Origin: Evernia prunastri
Lineage: Eukaryota; Ascomycota; Lecanoromycetes; Lecanorales; Parmeliaceae
NCBI GenBank assembly: GCA_003184365.1
Contig: NKYR01000028.1
Span: 124,268 to 188,267 of the forward strand
Direction of reading: 5' to 3'
Length of the DNA stretch: 64,000 bases
Shown here one piece after another: positions 1 to 11,301 of this stretch; the first letter of the stretch is position 1, and every line of letters starts with the position of its first letter. The notes under the pieces are model-generated. The model saw only the letters and a program-made list of their open reading frames with translations. It had not been told where the DNA came from and ran no database searches. Made by a program: the position numbers and the translations under genes.

Positions 1-21
1 TACACTCAATTGAATTTCTAG

Positions 22-327
22 ACGGCAATGCTAACGGATGTTTTTATAGGCGATTACAAGGCCCAAGTCGACGAAGCGCTTTCCGATCGCGGCATAACAG
101 ATCCCACCAATTTCCAAAGGCAAAACAGTCTTTTCTATTGCGTCGGACCGCCTGAGGGACAGATTGCGTATCTGGAAACCTGTTCGTTGGCGTGCGTGAA
201 TGCAGGGACGGGCAACGATGATTCCTGCTACAAGAGCAGCGGCTTTCCGATTTCAAGCGGCCGCAATAGACTCAAGGCCGGGCCGGACACCGAGGATGAA
301 GACAGGAGACTGGTTATCAACTGGTGA
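22..327 (+). CDS. 3' exon of a cysteine-rich, probably secreted protein (partial at window edge)
   Basis: The window opens in what looks like an intron: bases 1-21 end in a pyrimidine-rich acceptor (TTTCTAG). From base 22 the frame is open to the TGA at 325-327, giving about 101 residues. The segment has four cysteines, including the pattern CSLACVNAGTGNDDSC, which suggests disulphide bonding in a small secreted protein. The charged C-terminus (DTEDEDRR) looks unlike the cysteine-rich core. The start, and any signal peptide, lie outside the window, so family and function cannot be given. An internal ATG at 28 is in frame but is probably not the start. I am fairly sure it is an exon because acceptor, frame and cysteine pattern agree. 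Confidence 0.5.
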   Translation, partial: TAMLTDVFIGDYKAQVDEALSDRGITDPTNFQRQNSLFYCVGPPEGQIAYLETCSLACVNAGTGNDDSCYKSSGFPISSGRNRLKAGPDTEDEDRRLVINW

Positions 328-643
328 CAAAGGACCGGCGTGGAGGACTCACATGCCAGTCTCTCAGTAATGTGTGTCGTCAAGGGAGAGGACGAGAATG
401 CGGGTCTGCTGTTTACAGAGATTCAACATCATCTGGAATTCAAGCAGCAGTCTGTTGTTAGGTTCGGTGACTTTCTGCATAGTACGTAGGTAGATTGAGG
501 ATCAATTAGACTCTCCCGCCGCTCTGCAACCTCGATAGTCAAGAAGGAGTAGTGACACCACTTCCACTGCTTTGGCAGTCCATTGCAGGCAAGTCAACCT
601 AGAACCACACGCAAGGCAGACTCGTTTCCTCCTTCCCGGAATC
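328..643. other. Intergenic, convergent 3' flanks
   Basis: This 316-bp gap lies between the partial gene on the left and the convergent membrane-protein gene on the right. I see no repeat, RNA gene or conserved reading frame in it; it probably holds the two 3' untranslated regions. Confidence 0.5.
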
Positions 644-1614
644 TCATAACCAAGGCCTTCCGTCAATTTCGTCCGGCCTCCAGCCCCCCAGCTCCAGCGT
701 CGATCCTTCCACACAGCCAGCCGATCCCCCGAGCTCCTGAATTGGTCCCGCCACACAACCGACCGATCCTCCGCGCTGCTGCTCTTTCCTTAGCCTGTCG
801 TACTTCTCTTCCCAAACGCGCGCCTCTCGCCTCGCGCGACTTCTCTGGCTCCAAAGTAAACCTGAAGCGGCTAGCAATGCCAGCCCAAGGGGTACACTGA
901 CCCCAGCTCCGACCGCTGTCACTTTTCCAGACGGGGTCGATGGATTAGGGCATGTTGTGAGGTCTGTGGATGGAGTTGCGGTGGTCGATGAGGTGGTCGT
1001 GGATGTGACTGTCACCGTAGTTGTGTCACTAGTATTGGGCGTAATGGAGCCGGATGTCCGGTTAAATATAACTCTCCCAGCCTTCAGTTGGAACGGAGTG
1101 TAAGTCCCTCGTGTGCTCTGGTTACATGTGTCGGACGACTTAAGCGGTCCACAACAGAAGGTATAAAGATTTGCTAAAGATATCGACACACCCGTCCAGG
1201 TATCGACTAGAAGACAGAATTGTAAGCATTGATGATATTCGAGCAGATGTTAATAATCAAGGGGAAGAAGGCAACCAAAAGAGGCGAGGGCAGACAGAAA
1301 TTCTCGCTTTTCGCATGCTATTGTGGAAACTGACCGTCCTGACAATATTGCGGACATTCAGCGCTTTGCCAAGTTGAATCCGTGCAGCTTCCCCGCGAAA
1401 CGGCTTCCGTGTCCGACTGTGCGAGACATAAGTCATTGTCTAGACAGACATCCGTCGTCCTGCAGCATGGGCTTGCTTGACCAAATGATAAGGCTCGACA
1501 GGGGGTATCGCGGGTGGATACTGAGCCGTCGGGGAAGTAACATGCTTGTGCACGTATCGTCGTCGCTTTCATCAGGAAGCAGACAGATATGGCGATAAGA
1601 TTTAGAGCGTGCAT
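644..1614 (-). CDS. Cysteine-rich secreted/single-pass membrane protein
   Basis: Two exons, 1614..1335 and 1206..644, are joined across an intron at 1334..1207 (GTCAGT donor, TCTTCTAG acceptor). The product is 280 residues. The N-terminus is a signal peptide (hydrophobic LNLIAISVCFLM, then ACYFPDG). The ectodomain has at least ten cysteines, including paired CC in ASPCCRTTD and YTFCCGPL. A Ser/Thr-rich stalk follows, then one transmembrane helix (VGAGVSVPLGLALLAASGLL) and a basic, coiled cytoplasmic tail. This layout matches a common but uncharacterised family of filamentous ascomycetes with the 'CYYPDG..DTPC' ectodomain opening, sometimes proposed as wall or stress sensors. The ATG at 1614 was chosen because it starts directly at the signal peptide. 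The ligand and role are unknown. Confidence 0.65.
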
Positions 1615-2878
1615 GTTCGTTGCAAGCTTTAGACTTGTAGATTTAGCGAGCGTTTGTGGGTGGAGCGCATAGACATTTTGTTGTCGAAAAGCCCACGGGA
1701 TAGATGTTGAGATAATTAATAACATGCTGGGCCTGACGGAAGGGGCAGTGAGAATCCAGCTCGGTTAATATATTCAGTTCCGATGCTGGGCCTGATGGAA
1801 GGGGCAGTGAAAATTCAGCTCGGTCAATATATTCAGTTCGGTGAATATGCAGCATTGCGGACCTTAGAATGCAAGATCGCATCATGAAGCATCAATTTTT
1901 TCTTCAATTTCAGCCATTCATTTCCTGACTATATGACTTCATTGTCCAAGTCCCCGGCGCGCAAAACACTAACGTATACTAGAAATATAACTGTAAGAGA
2001 AACATCGAACATGTATGAAATAACTTACGCATAAATACTCTGATATCCAAAATCTGGCGGTCTTCTACTCTAGCTGAGTGAAGGTAAGCTTCAATGCCGC
2101 CGAGATCACTGGCGCTTCGCTATGTTGGGGCCTATGATTGTTGATCGGTAGGCGATCATATTCCCGTAAAGTACATAGATTGGAGCCGCCTCCGATTTGC
2201 TTTCCGCTTTATACGGTTGGATCGAATCGCTTTATCCTCGAGATGCTGCAATGAGGGACGTACGCTCATCTGCACGCACATAAGCGGCAGTCTATGCTGA
2301 AGTCCAAGGGTGAAACAATAATATGTGTTCTGCTGCGAGGAGCTGACTGTAAAAGCAAGGCTGTGGAGTTAGGGAGTGGACAGATTTCGCAACTGACTTA
2401 TGCTGGTAATACTGTGCCTTTGTGGAACAGTTCGAATGATTGCTAGGTCCAGTAGCGTTCTCGTTAAAACTTCTGGTCCATACTATCGCAGAGGTCGTGC
2501 TGGTTTCTGCCATTCAGAGGCAATGTAAAACCTTACATGCTTTAATGCTCCCTGGTTCGTGATGATCATTCTGACCGTCCTTCGCGCGATTTTGATGTGG
2601 AGACTGATTGATAGATTGATAGGTCATACTGAACATCCCGAGGGGCTTCACTGGCATATAAGACCCAGCGAGAGGAGTCATGCGCTAGGGAATTCAGTCT
2701 CAACTTGGACTCATACTCGATCTGTTCGTAAAGGTAGCTCGCAGCCCCCAAGTGTCTAAGCCTTGTCTTCATAGCCGCTGCCACGTCTATGATTCGCTAT
2801 TATGATATGGACCTGTACACTAAAGACCGAATAGCTAGCGTATTGAACAACAGGCTATAAGACCTAATAGATAATGCT
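1615..2878. other. Intergenic with a 59-bp tandem duplication
   Basis: Promoter side of the cysteine-rich membrane protein. The only structure seen is a direct tandem duplication (1724-1841, listed separately). Short open frames here look random. Confidence 0.4.
1724..1841. repeat. Tandem duplication, 2 x 59 bp
   Basis: Two adjacent copies (1724-1782 and 1783-1841), both starting ATGCTGGGCCTGA, match at about 54 of 59 positions. Four of the five differences are transitions. Confidence 0.9.
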
Positions 2879-3133
2879 CTAAGGAGGTACGAATACATAA
2901 GGATGTGCAGAAAATGACACGTGTTCTCGCCAAGCCACTATCTCTAACGCAGCGCTAACCACAAAATTTAGGGTTAGGGCTAGAAACACCGTCAGCAAAA
3001 TGGAAGAAGCCTCGAGGCTACCTAAGGTACAGAGCGGTACAATGAACGTCGAGGTCACTATCATAGAGAAAGCAGATGATGCTAGCTGAATGAGAGTCAT
3101 AGCAAACAAGGTTACCGATCGGAGGTTGGTCAT
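2879..3133 (-). CDS. Possible short membrane-protein exon or remnant
   Basis: An 84-residue frame opens at the ATG at 3133 and is strongly hydrophobic, with two or three potential transmembrane stretches separated by few charged residues, and a WREHVSF segment near the end. No flanking exon could be joined with confidence, and I recognise no family. It may be a real small gene, one exon of a decayed gene, or a chance open frame in moderately AT-rich DNA. Confidence 0.2.
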   Translation of the reverse strand: MTNLRSVTLFAMTLIQLASSAFSMIVTSTFIVPLCTLGSLEASSILLTVFLALTLNFVVSAALEIVAWREHVSFSAHPYVFVPP

Positions 3134-3816
3134 CGTGATAGAAGTTGCGTAAGCCTTTCACAACTGATGAATGGAAAATGCGTGGACTAGAACAGGAGGC
3201 CTCGTGCTCTTTATTTCCCTCAACGATCCTCCATCGCGGCTCGACCCAAGCCACCAGAAGCCTTATGCTACAGTGTACGAGAGTGGCAAAGTCAAACACG
3301 GGTGGTCATAGGAGCCTTGATGACCGTAGAGGTGTGCTGATTTTCTATTTATCCCATCCGTTTCTTTTGACGATTGATATATATTCGAGCATAAGGGAGA
3401 TCAAGGGTGCTGACGAGAGATTTAGATTACAATCTGACCTCTATGATTAATGGAAAGACTGTCTGTGTCATAGTCGGTCTCAATTTGACGTCGATTAGAT
3501 AGCAGTGGATAACGCCGAGGGAAGCGGATCTCACGATCTTCTACGCACTTAGAAACGAACGCTACGTAGCGTAAGCGTGAGTGTCTCATTCTTGCCAGTC
3601 AGCTACAGCTGGACGCAGCAGTCAGATCAGCTCTCCTCCCTATGCGCTGCAGCCCTTCGGGAAATCATACAGCCTAGCTGATTGTGACATAATGATAGAT
3701 AATGCAAAGTCATGAGCCGATGTACTACAGCATCTAACATTCCCAAGGTTCTTGTACTAATAGATCATTCTGAATTGGATTCGTCATGTCGGTAGCAGAC
3801 CCATTTATACGCTCAT
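3134..3816. other. Intergenic, nothing recognised
   Basis: No coding frame, repeat or RNA gene that I can support. It is the upstream flank of the P450 relic. Confidence 0.4.
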
Positions 3817-5876
3817 TTGATTGCTTTCTTTATTTTGAAAATCTTGATAGTAGCATCTCTGAGGTCCGCGACGGCTGAGATGCCTTTACTGTCTGGGTCG
3901 GCGTCGAGGTTTTCTGCCCTTGACGACATCGACTTTTCCAGTTTTCAGACCAAGGTGTCAGGTTTATGTATTCATCATACTTACTGGCCTGTTGCTCGTC
4001 ACAGTGTCAAGCCGCCCCAAAAAGCAACTGTTGGTTTCTGGTATCCCCATCGTTGGGGGGCAGCGATAGTCAATATGTCGAGGAAAACCGTAGAAGATTT
4101 ATTCATGATGGCAAGTCAATAATAGAAAGAAGGTTACCGGCAAGTAGGCTGATACGCTTCTTTGAGACAATATCGCTCCTGATCAGGTGATTGTGTAGTC
4201 GAAGGACGGCTTCTTCTATATTTCAAGTGTTCGTGGAGAGCGTCTCATGATTCCTGTCAAGTATCCGGAGGATTTAAAGACCTCTCCCATCGAGAAAGTA
4301 GATTTTGTCGCCACATTCATTGAGGTATTGGATTCCTCGCCCAAAATGATCCAATGAAGAGCTACAATTGATACGAGTGGTCAAGATGTTTGAAGGGATA
4401 TATACCACTATGGGGAGTCGATCAACGTTGCATCCCCGCGTTGTGCGAGCTCAACTGAATCATCATCTCCTTAAGCGTTTCACACTGCTTTTATGTCGTT
4501 GGCTTTGCATCCCTTTGGTAAAGTAGCGGTGTTTGCTGTGGGCCTCGTAAACAGCCGATGTCATGCCAGCCGTGCAACAGGAGATCCGGAGCGCCTTCGA
4601 GGCTGCTTTCTCGCCATGTGATGGTATTTAGGCAGCTGACCTGCCACAACTCTCGAGCCTTGAGTTGGCTTACAGAGTACCAGATTGGACCGAAATCAAC
4701 GTCGTCGACAGGATCACACAAGTCGTTGCACGAGCGTCCAGTCGCAATGTTTGGGGTTACGGAATTGAGCGAGAATGCGCAGTGGGTCAATGCTTCCATC
4801 GCCTTTGCTGTGGACGGCTTTGGTGGGGCACAGAAAATCAAAGAAATTCCCTCACTTCCTGCGACCCCTTGCCAAACACTTCATCCCCGAGATTCGTTCC
4901 ATTGCTGCGCATTGTCGTCAAGCGGAAAAGGCCGCTATTCCCATTCTCAAGCGGCGACGGGAAACTGAAGAGGAAGCTCTTGATCTCCTGTACTGGATGT
5001 CGGATTAAGTCAAAGGCTCTGAGAAAGATATGAAGTTCCTTGCAAGCATCCTGCTAAAGGTGAAAAATGGAATCTTGGGTCCTGCCGCTTCGCCTGTGAT
5101 GGTGTTGGACTGGATTGGCAATCTCCGTCTTCTGATTATCGGGAATGCTGACAGGGATCGTATTTTCAAGGTCTCTTTCGTAGTAATCCATATCAGTGCT
5201 GCTGCTCCATTCTAGCTGATCTATGACCCCTGCGCGATGTCGAAATATATAGAATCTCTTCGCAAAGAAGTCGAATCTGTCTTGAATCCGGACGGTTTCA
5301 TGGAGAAGAGGTCGTTTAATCAGCTCGTGAAGCTCGACAGCATGATGAAAGAATTTCAACGTTTCAATCCTCTTCTGCTTAGTACGCACTTTTATCTTCT
5401 TCCATTCGTAATAGGAGTGATCTGCTGATCTTGGTCCGACAGTTATATTTGAGCGCGTTGTCCATCAGTCATATCGCCTCTCGGATGGATTTGAGATCTT
5501 TGGGAACACACAGATCGGTGTCCCGACCTCGGACATCCTTATGGATCTCAAGCTGTATCCCGATCCCAAACGCTTACGACGATTTCCGATTCGTCAAGAT
5601 TCGAAGTCGGGAGCCCAACCCGGATGCAGGCGACCGGGCCCAGTATGCGGCCAGCAATCCAGCCAGCATGTCGTCTGGCTTCGGCCGCCATGCGTGTCCT
5701 GGGCGGTTCTTCGCTGCGAATGAGATCAAGGCAATCATGGGCTTTCTTGTTTTGAATTACGATATGAAGTTTCCAGCCGGGGTCGAGAAGAGGCCGGAGA
5801 GTCTCCTTTTCGAGACACAGTATTTACCAAACCCGTTTGCCACGGTGATATTGAAGCGGCGGAAGCTGGCGTGAGT
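3817..5876 (+). pseudogene. Decayed cytochrome P450 monooxygenase
   Basis: Fragments in all three forward frames line up in order as one fungal P450. They include an N-terminal hydrophobic anchor near 3817, a segment with DGFFYISS and GERLMIPVKYPEDLK (4200-4320), the TTMGSRSTLHP region (about 4405), the DWTEINVVDRI region (4680-4740), an I-helix-side block (5030-5210), the FQRFNPLLL and DGFEIFG blocks, and the haem-binding loop FGRHACPGRFFA (about 5680-5710). The cysteine ligand is intact. Intact-looking introns remain at 5060-5170 and 5382-5442. Disruptions include frame shifts near 4130, near 4740, in 4770-4860 and near 5575, plus an in-frame TAG at 5213-5215. The family resembles P450s of fungal secondary metabolism, but no cluster partners are present. 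It is inactive unless the sequence has several errors. Confidence 0.85.
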
Positions 5877-6727
5877 CTTGTTCATCACCGGCGAAGGACT
5901 TGATTGACAAGGTAGCGAAAGACATTGGCGGGACTAACAGATTGAGGAAATCCGGTTGAGGAGATAGTCTAGGCATATCCAGACAAGATCCAACGCAAGA
6001 CAGTGTTACTTCGTATACTAAAAGAACCCAAGCAATCCGAGCAGTTTGTCCGGGATGTCGAAGATCATAAAAAATCCACGAGTAAAGGATTCCAATAGTA
6101 GGTGACGTTTCTTGCTACCCATTTTTCAATACGTCTAATAAGCTAAATTGGTTTTATAGGATAAGCGATTTTTCCTGCAGAATCTCGGTGGAAGCAGAAG
6201 CAGGCAGGCTTTTGCCTTTCTTGGGGAATTGGGAATCTGAAGAGCTACAACCGCTTGCCGAGACACATTCTAGTCTCTAGAATGACAGAAAAGAGGTTCA
6301 TTGGCAGCCAAACGGATGGGACTATGCTTTGAAGCTAGCAGAGAGGCGGATCCGAAAGCGAGTAAACCGAACTCCAAAACCTTGCAGCCGGGTTCAAGTC
6401 GACAGGTCGTGTTCACCGGCTCCGGTATGTTTGCCCAGAATTCCCTCCTCCTATCTGAAATCGCTTGTTTCTGACCACGCTCACAGGCCTCCTTTTCGAG
6501 CTCTTCCGGGAGTCACTAGTTACGAGCTCCAGTGAAGATGCCAACAAAACCATCTCCCTCGCCCCGTACTTCCCCCGCAACGACTTGCTCCGAATTACAT
6601 CTACCGTCCCAAACCCGGAGCATCACATGAAGCTCCCTGCGAGAAAGCATACTAGTAGCCATTTCCATAACGCACAGCCGAGTGTCGAATGCGGGTCCTT
6701 TGCCGAAGCTGTGCAAACATTGCTTAT
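5877..6727. other. Intergenic, nothing recognised
   Basis: This is the shared 3' side of the P450 relic and the convergent carboxylesterase gene. Several short frames are open but none has recognisable protein character. Confidence 0.4.
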
Positions 6728-8374
6728 CTAGTAAGCCGCTTCACCGGCAAAAAACTGCTCGAAGAATTGAATGACACTGTCCGATGCAACCTTGACCATC
6801 CCATAACCGTCCCCAAGCATCATCGTCTTCTTCGACGAGTTGCTGCTAGGCAGCCACTGCGTCAAATTAGCTCCATTGGGATTTCCCGTCCTGATGAAGT
6901 TGGCCCAGTAGCTGGACATGACATTCGCAATCGTCTGATCCGCGGATGTGTAGTTCAAGTGCGCGCCCATCAGGTCCGTGCCGTAGAGATTGTTGAACGC
7001 GTAGTTGATTTCGCTTCCGTGGAAGGCGCCATTGGCTTGGCCAGGAGGGGCATGAGTCCAGTAGTAGGTGTAAACATTGTTCTTCGCTCCGCCAGCGGCC
7101 CAGGCGTCGGCCCACAGCCACGTCGAGACGAGGCTTTGATTTCGATAGAGATTATCGGTCGCAATGTTCGCTTGGTCGGTGTTGTGGGCAGGGAACAACT
7201 GGAAGAACCGTTTGGCGAGAGAGATGGGTGCGAAGACTGCGCTGTTGTTGGCCTGGTATGTACCGATGCTTATGCCAGGGTCGGGGGATGCTCCGCTCTC
7301 ATCTCTATTGTTGCCTGTCATGATGGCCACATCGTTGTGAGAGTTGTTGGCGAGCGACGCTGCATAGGTGGTCGGCAGAACGTAACCGTCTGTGACTGGG
7401 CGGAAAAGCGGAGGTTCCAGATACGCTGGATTGTTTAAAAACGGTGTCCCGACAAAGGTAGTATCATCCACAGAACCCGTAGTCACGAGGACATCTACGG
7501 GAAGGTTGCGTGCTTCGCTGATCGTGCTGACACCCAGCGACTTGAGATAAGCAATACCCTGTTCTTCAGCTACATCTTTCACGCGATGGCTGCTCGCAAG
7601 ACTGCCAGTGAGAGGATCGTGAGGAGCTCTTGCGCCACTTTCAGCGATGGCTCCTCTGAAGAGTCCAGCAGCCAGAGGAGAGTACACCTGGTCAAGAACA
7701 GAGGCAGCTCCCGCAGACTGACCACCGAGAGTGATCTGGGATGCATTGCCGCCGAAAAACTGGATGTTTTCATTAGTCCAATGGAGGGCTGCTTGCTGGT
7801 CCTCCAGGCCATAGTTGCCAGACGCGTTGAACCCACTCTCAGCACTCAGGGTGGGATGTGCAAGGTACCCCAAAGCTCCCAGACGGTAATTGGGGGCTAC
7901 AACAACAATACCCTTCTTGGCTAGACCGGATCCATCATAGGTCGAATCCGAGGCAGCGCCCCCAGAGAAGCGTCCCCCATAGATCCAAAAGAAGACGGGA
8001 TAATTGGAGGAGTTGGAGAAGTTTTCTGGCGTCCAGATATTGAGGAACAAGCAGTCTTCATCGCCGAAGATTCCACTGGTGCCAGGGGAGCCCATCTGGG
8101 GACATTCGTTTCCAAAGGTCGAGGCATTGAAGATGCCTGTGTACTTGAATGGATGCGGAGGATGCGTCCAGCGGTTCGCTCCCGCCGTCGAGTTTGCAAA
8201 GCGGATACCCTTGAACACATTTACAGCGGGGACATATTCGGAGAGAACACCTTGGACAAGACCATTGGCAGTGCTGGTAATAGGATTGGTGACAGCGGCG
8301 ACTGGCTGTTCGAACACGGTGCAAACGAGTGGTAGAGCGGCCCAAAGGCCTGTCTTTTGCAACTTCATGACCAT
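6728..8374 (-). CDS. Secreted type-B carboxylesterase/lipase family protein
   Basis: A single-exon frame of 548 residues, the usual length for fungal type-B carboxylesterases. Residues 1-27 form a signal peptide ending near PVAAV; a second in-frame ATG at 8368 would serve equally well. The family signature EDCLFLNIW is at 106-114. The nucleophile elbow GGQSAGA places the catalytic Ser at about 220, with GQSAG instead of the commoner GESAG. The acid is likely Glu359 (NNRDESG) and the His is His452 (AFHGSEINYAF). Many N-glycosylation sequons fit secretion. The enzyme would hydrolyse esters outside the cell; the substrate cannot be told from sequence. It neighbours no obvious partner, and the upstream 1.6 kb is empty. 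Confidence 0.9.
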   Translation of the reverse strand: MVMKLQKTGLWAALPLVCTVFEQPVAAVTNPITSTANGLVQGVLSEYVPAVNVFKGIRFANSTAGANRWTHPPHPFKYTGIFNASTFGNECPQMGSPGTSGIFGDEDCLFLNIWTPENFSNSSNYPVFFWIYGGRFSGGAASDSTYDGSGLAKKGIVVVAPNYRLGALGYLAHPTLSAESGFNASGNYGLEDQQAALHWTNENIQFFGGNASQITLGGQSAGAASVLDQVYSPLAAGLFRGAIAESGARAPHDPLTGSLASSHRVKDVAEEQGIAYLKSLGVSTISEARNLPVDVLVTTGSVDDTTFVGTPFLNNPAYLEPPLFRPVTDGYVLPTTYAASLANNSHNDVAIMTGNNRDESGASPDPGISIGTYQANNSAVFAPISLAKRFFQLFPAHNTDQANIATDNLYRNQSLVSTWLWADAWAAGGAKNNVYTYYWTHAPPGQANGAFHGSEINYAFNNLYGTDLMGAHLNYTSADQTIANVMSSYWANFIRTGNPNGANLTQWLPSSNSSKKTMMLGDGYGMVKVASDSVIQFFEQFFAGEAAY

Positions 8375-10015
8375 TGACTCGATGACGTGTATATGCTACT
8401 GTTTGGGAAGAATTGTTGTTCAAGAATCATTTGAGTATGCAGAAAGATGTTGATAGCGCGGAGACTCTGAAAGAGGTAGAAAGAGTGGGACCTCTGACTT
8501 TCTTAAATATACTCGAGTATGGTTGACCTTTCTCACCTCGTCGCGGAAATGTTGACGAACGTCATTATCGCTCCAGGATGCTTTCCCATCACTCGATGTA
8601 CATGGCGAGCAGATAGGACAAAGAGATCGAAGGTGTGTAGCCTGATGGCGTACCTTGCTGTACTCTATGGGAGGTGGGAGGCACTTGCGACGGCAAATGT
8701 TCAATCATACGTTGGAGGGTTCTCCACTCACACGAATCCCAAGATGTCGTTGCACATATCTTTCTTTTCTTTTCTTTTCTTTCAACACGTCATGTCTCAG
8801 TATTTCCGCACATGCACGAGTACAGCCGACAGGAGTCACGCGCATGGAGTGGAGTGATGTAAGATACTATTGGTTACACGGAGCCGGTAGGTATCATGTA
8901 TTATTTACTGGTGCCCTTGCAGGAAGCTCTAGATTTTTGAAGCAAAACCATTTCCGATCGAGGAAAGCGCCGGAGCACTCTCCGCCCCAGCTCAGGAGTC
9001 AGCACAAATCATTCTACTCCACTCCTCCCTCCTCCACGAGCAAGTTAAGCAGCAGAGTTTGAACCAATACGGTACCCGTAATATCCGGGACACCTGAGTA
9101 TATTTTGAGATATTGAGATATTGTGTTGAGGTTTTGTTCTGACGAGAGTCAACGTGAATGTTGTGAGAGTTGTAGGGGTTTGAAAGTGCTGACGCTCCGA
9201 GACGTCTGTCATACATAAGGTACTCTAGCAAAAGTTTTGGTGGCTATTTATTCCTATTGTGGTGAGTTGAACTCAAGGGAGATTTCGTTACGTACGCTTT
9301 TTGCTCCGTGCTGGCATGTCGGTCTCGACGCATCTCTCCCAAATCCAAATTATACAAAGTCATCAAAGATAAATTGTCTTCGTCTCCTTCTTGCGAAGAT
9401 GCCGAAAAGTGGAGCCCGATTGCCCGAGGATTACCTTACCTGGATTATTATTATTCTCGAAAGGATGGAAATTCCTTGGAGGCCATATGCAAAAAAAAAA
9501 AAAAAAAAAAAGGGTTCATGCACGTTGACGGTATCGTCGAATGTAGGTAAGGTTAGGTAGTGTCAAATTTTGACCGCGTAATCACACCGCGTCACCGCCT
9601 GGTACCGCTTCGGAAATCGCGACAGTAGGACTGGGAGTTAGTCGATCGCATAGCATGGCAATTTCGCATAGTATGGTCTATTTCCCATAGCAGGTCTGTA
9701 GGGTCTATAATAATATCGCATAGAGAGACGCGATTCGTGTTAGGAACGCGGTGAATATCTAGATTGTGGTTTTTGGTCTTCTGCTTGCATTGAGTACTCG
9801 TATCCACCAGGAAGCGCACCACCCTGGCAAATGCACCACCTCTAAAATCCGATAATTCCGTCTCACAAAAAATGCATCATTGTTTCCTATAAATCCACTT
9901 TAGATAGTTATTCACCACCTTCTATATAGAATATTGTCAGGGACTTGACGTTTGATCAGAATGATGTCATGAATCAGGTTTGAATGGAATTCTACTATGA
10001 GGTTCTATGTAGAAG
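8375..10015. other. Intergenic with low-complexity tracts
   Basis: The upstream flank of the carboxylesterase. It contains a TTTCT-rich tract at about 8757-8782 and a run of 21 A at 9491-9511. I see no gene. The right part (9540-10015) leads into the LINE 3' tail. Confidence 0.4.
9491..9511. repeat. Poly(A) run, 21 bp
   Basis: Twenty-one consecutive A residues follow GGCCATATGC. It could be a simple microsatellite or the tail of an old retroposed sequence; no target duplication was found. Confidence 0.9.
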
Positions 10016-10038
10016 GTTGATTGATTGATTGATTGATT
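10016..10038 (-). repeat. Four-base repeat tail of the LINE
   Basis: The plus strand reads (TTGA)n, that is (TCAA)n on the element strand. It lies about 1.2 kb past the LINE frame in window coordinates, on the 3' side. Simple-repeat 3' tails are typical of LINEs, so this probably marks the insertion end. Confidence 0.55.
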
Positions 10039-11103
10039 ATGTCATACTACCCTGAAGTTAGTCCCTTAGTGGGCCAACTATGCGAGATTACATAATCCAT
10101 CTACCAGCCAATCCAGCCAATCATATTGCCCCACTAGCAAAAGTGAGGCTATACAAATCGGTGTGGATCCACTTGCTGCCTCATTGCATGCATCCTTGTG
10201 GGGGGGTACCCTACTACGCTGGGGCCCCCCACATCGTGGCCGCGTCCTGCTTGTTGATATCATGCCTCTACGAATCCTTCTTCTTGTTCTTCATCGAGGG
10301 CTCGAAATTGCCCAATGAGCCCAGTATTCCATATAAAATTCGNTCTGACAGTGTAGAGGCGTTACGGCCTATGCTGAAATGACTGTGTGCTACTGTTTGT
10401 TGACATGATTGAAATGACACGTGACTTTTTGTCGAACGCGTCGAGAGACTGTTTTATAGACTCTTTTGAGGATTGTGTGCTTATGGTAGGGCGAGGTCGG
10501 TAGATGATCCGTATCGTGAGCTTATGACTCAGTCGAAAGAGAGGCTTTTGATGACCTGACTGTCGGAAAGAGTACGTGGCATCGCGCGATTTTCAGAGGT
10601 CCTTGGACCCGAGCCCTACAGTCGTGTAAACTGCTTATTATGGGTACGGGCAGATACCTCATAATGAGCTGATTACCGTACTGTAGGCCTCAGACCCGTA
10701 AATGATGTCGTTGTGGATGTGTGAACAAAAATGTGGTTTTGCGCTATCGTTGACAAGAATTCGCGTACGCCCAGCAAAGCTTGCACCCTCTACAACAGGC
10801 ATTTGTACTGCAACGTCCAGGCATGCTTCTGCTTATCCAGAAGCCGTTACGCGCTGCTTCAGCGCCGAATCCTTGTTTGCTCCCTAAGCACGTGGTATTA
10901 GGCGTACCGGATGACTCTGGTCCCTACACTCCACGCACCGACATGCGCATCCGTCCTCTCGGGCTATACAGACAGTGTCTTTCAGGGCCTCGACGAACTA
11001 CGGCTGTCCCACTCTCGCGAAAGAGAGTGATCCACCAGGGGTCAGAGCCCATTGAAGGGATGAGGTCCCTGGGGCCATATGTATGCGTGCTTGAGCTCTG
11101 AGN

Positions 11104-11301
11104 GAGGCTATACAAATCGGTGTGGATCCACTTGCTGCCTCATTGCATGCATCCTTGTGGGGGGGTACCCTACTACGCTGGGGCCCCCCACATCGTGGCC
11201 GCGTCCTGCTTGTTGATATCATGCCTCTACGAATCCTTCTTCTTGTTCTTCATCGAGGGCTCGAAATTGCCCAATGAGCCCAGTATTCCATATAAAATTC
11301 G
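11104..11301. repeat. 198-bp copy of 10145-10342
   Basis: The two segments look identical base for base, including the seven-G run before TACCC. They sit at the end of one contig and the start of a later one, so this is probably one genomic segment written twice. Confidence 0.9.

Noticed and set aside
2966..2982. Telomere-like TTAGGGTTAGGG
   Set aside because: Only two units with no array; chance or a minor interstitial motif.
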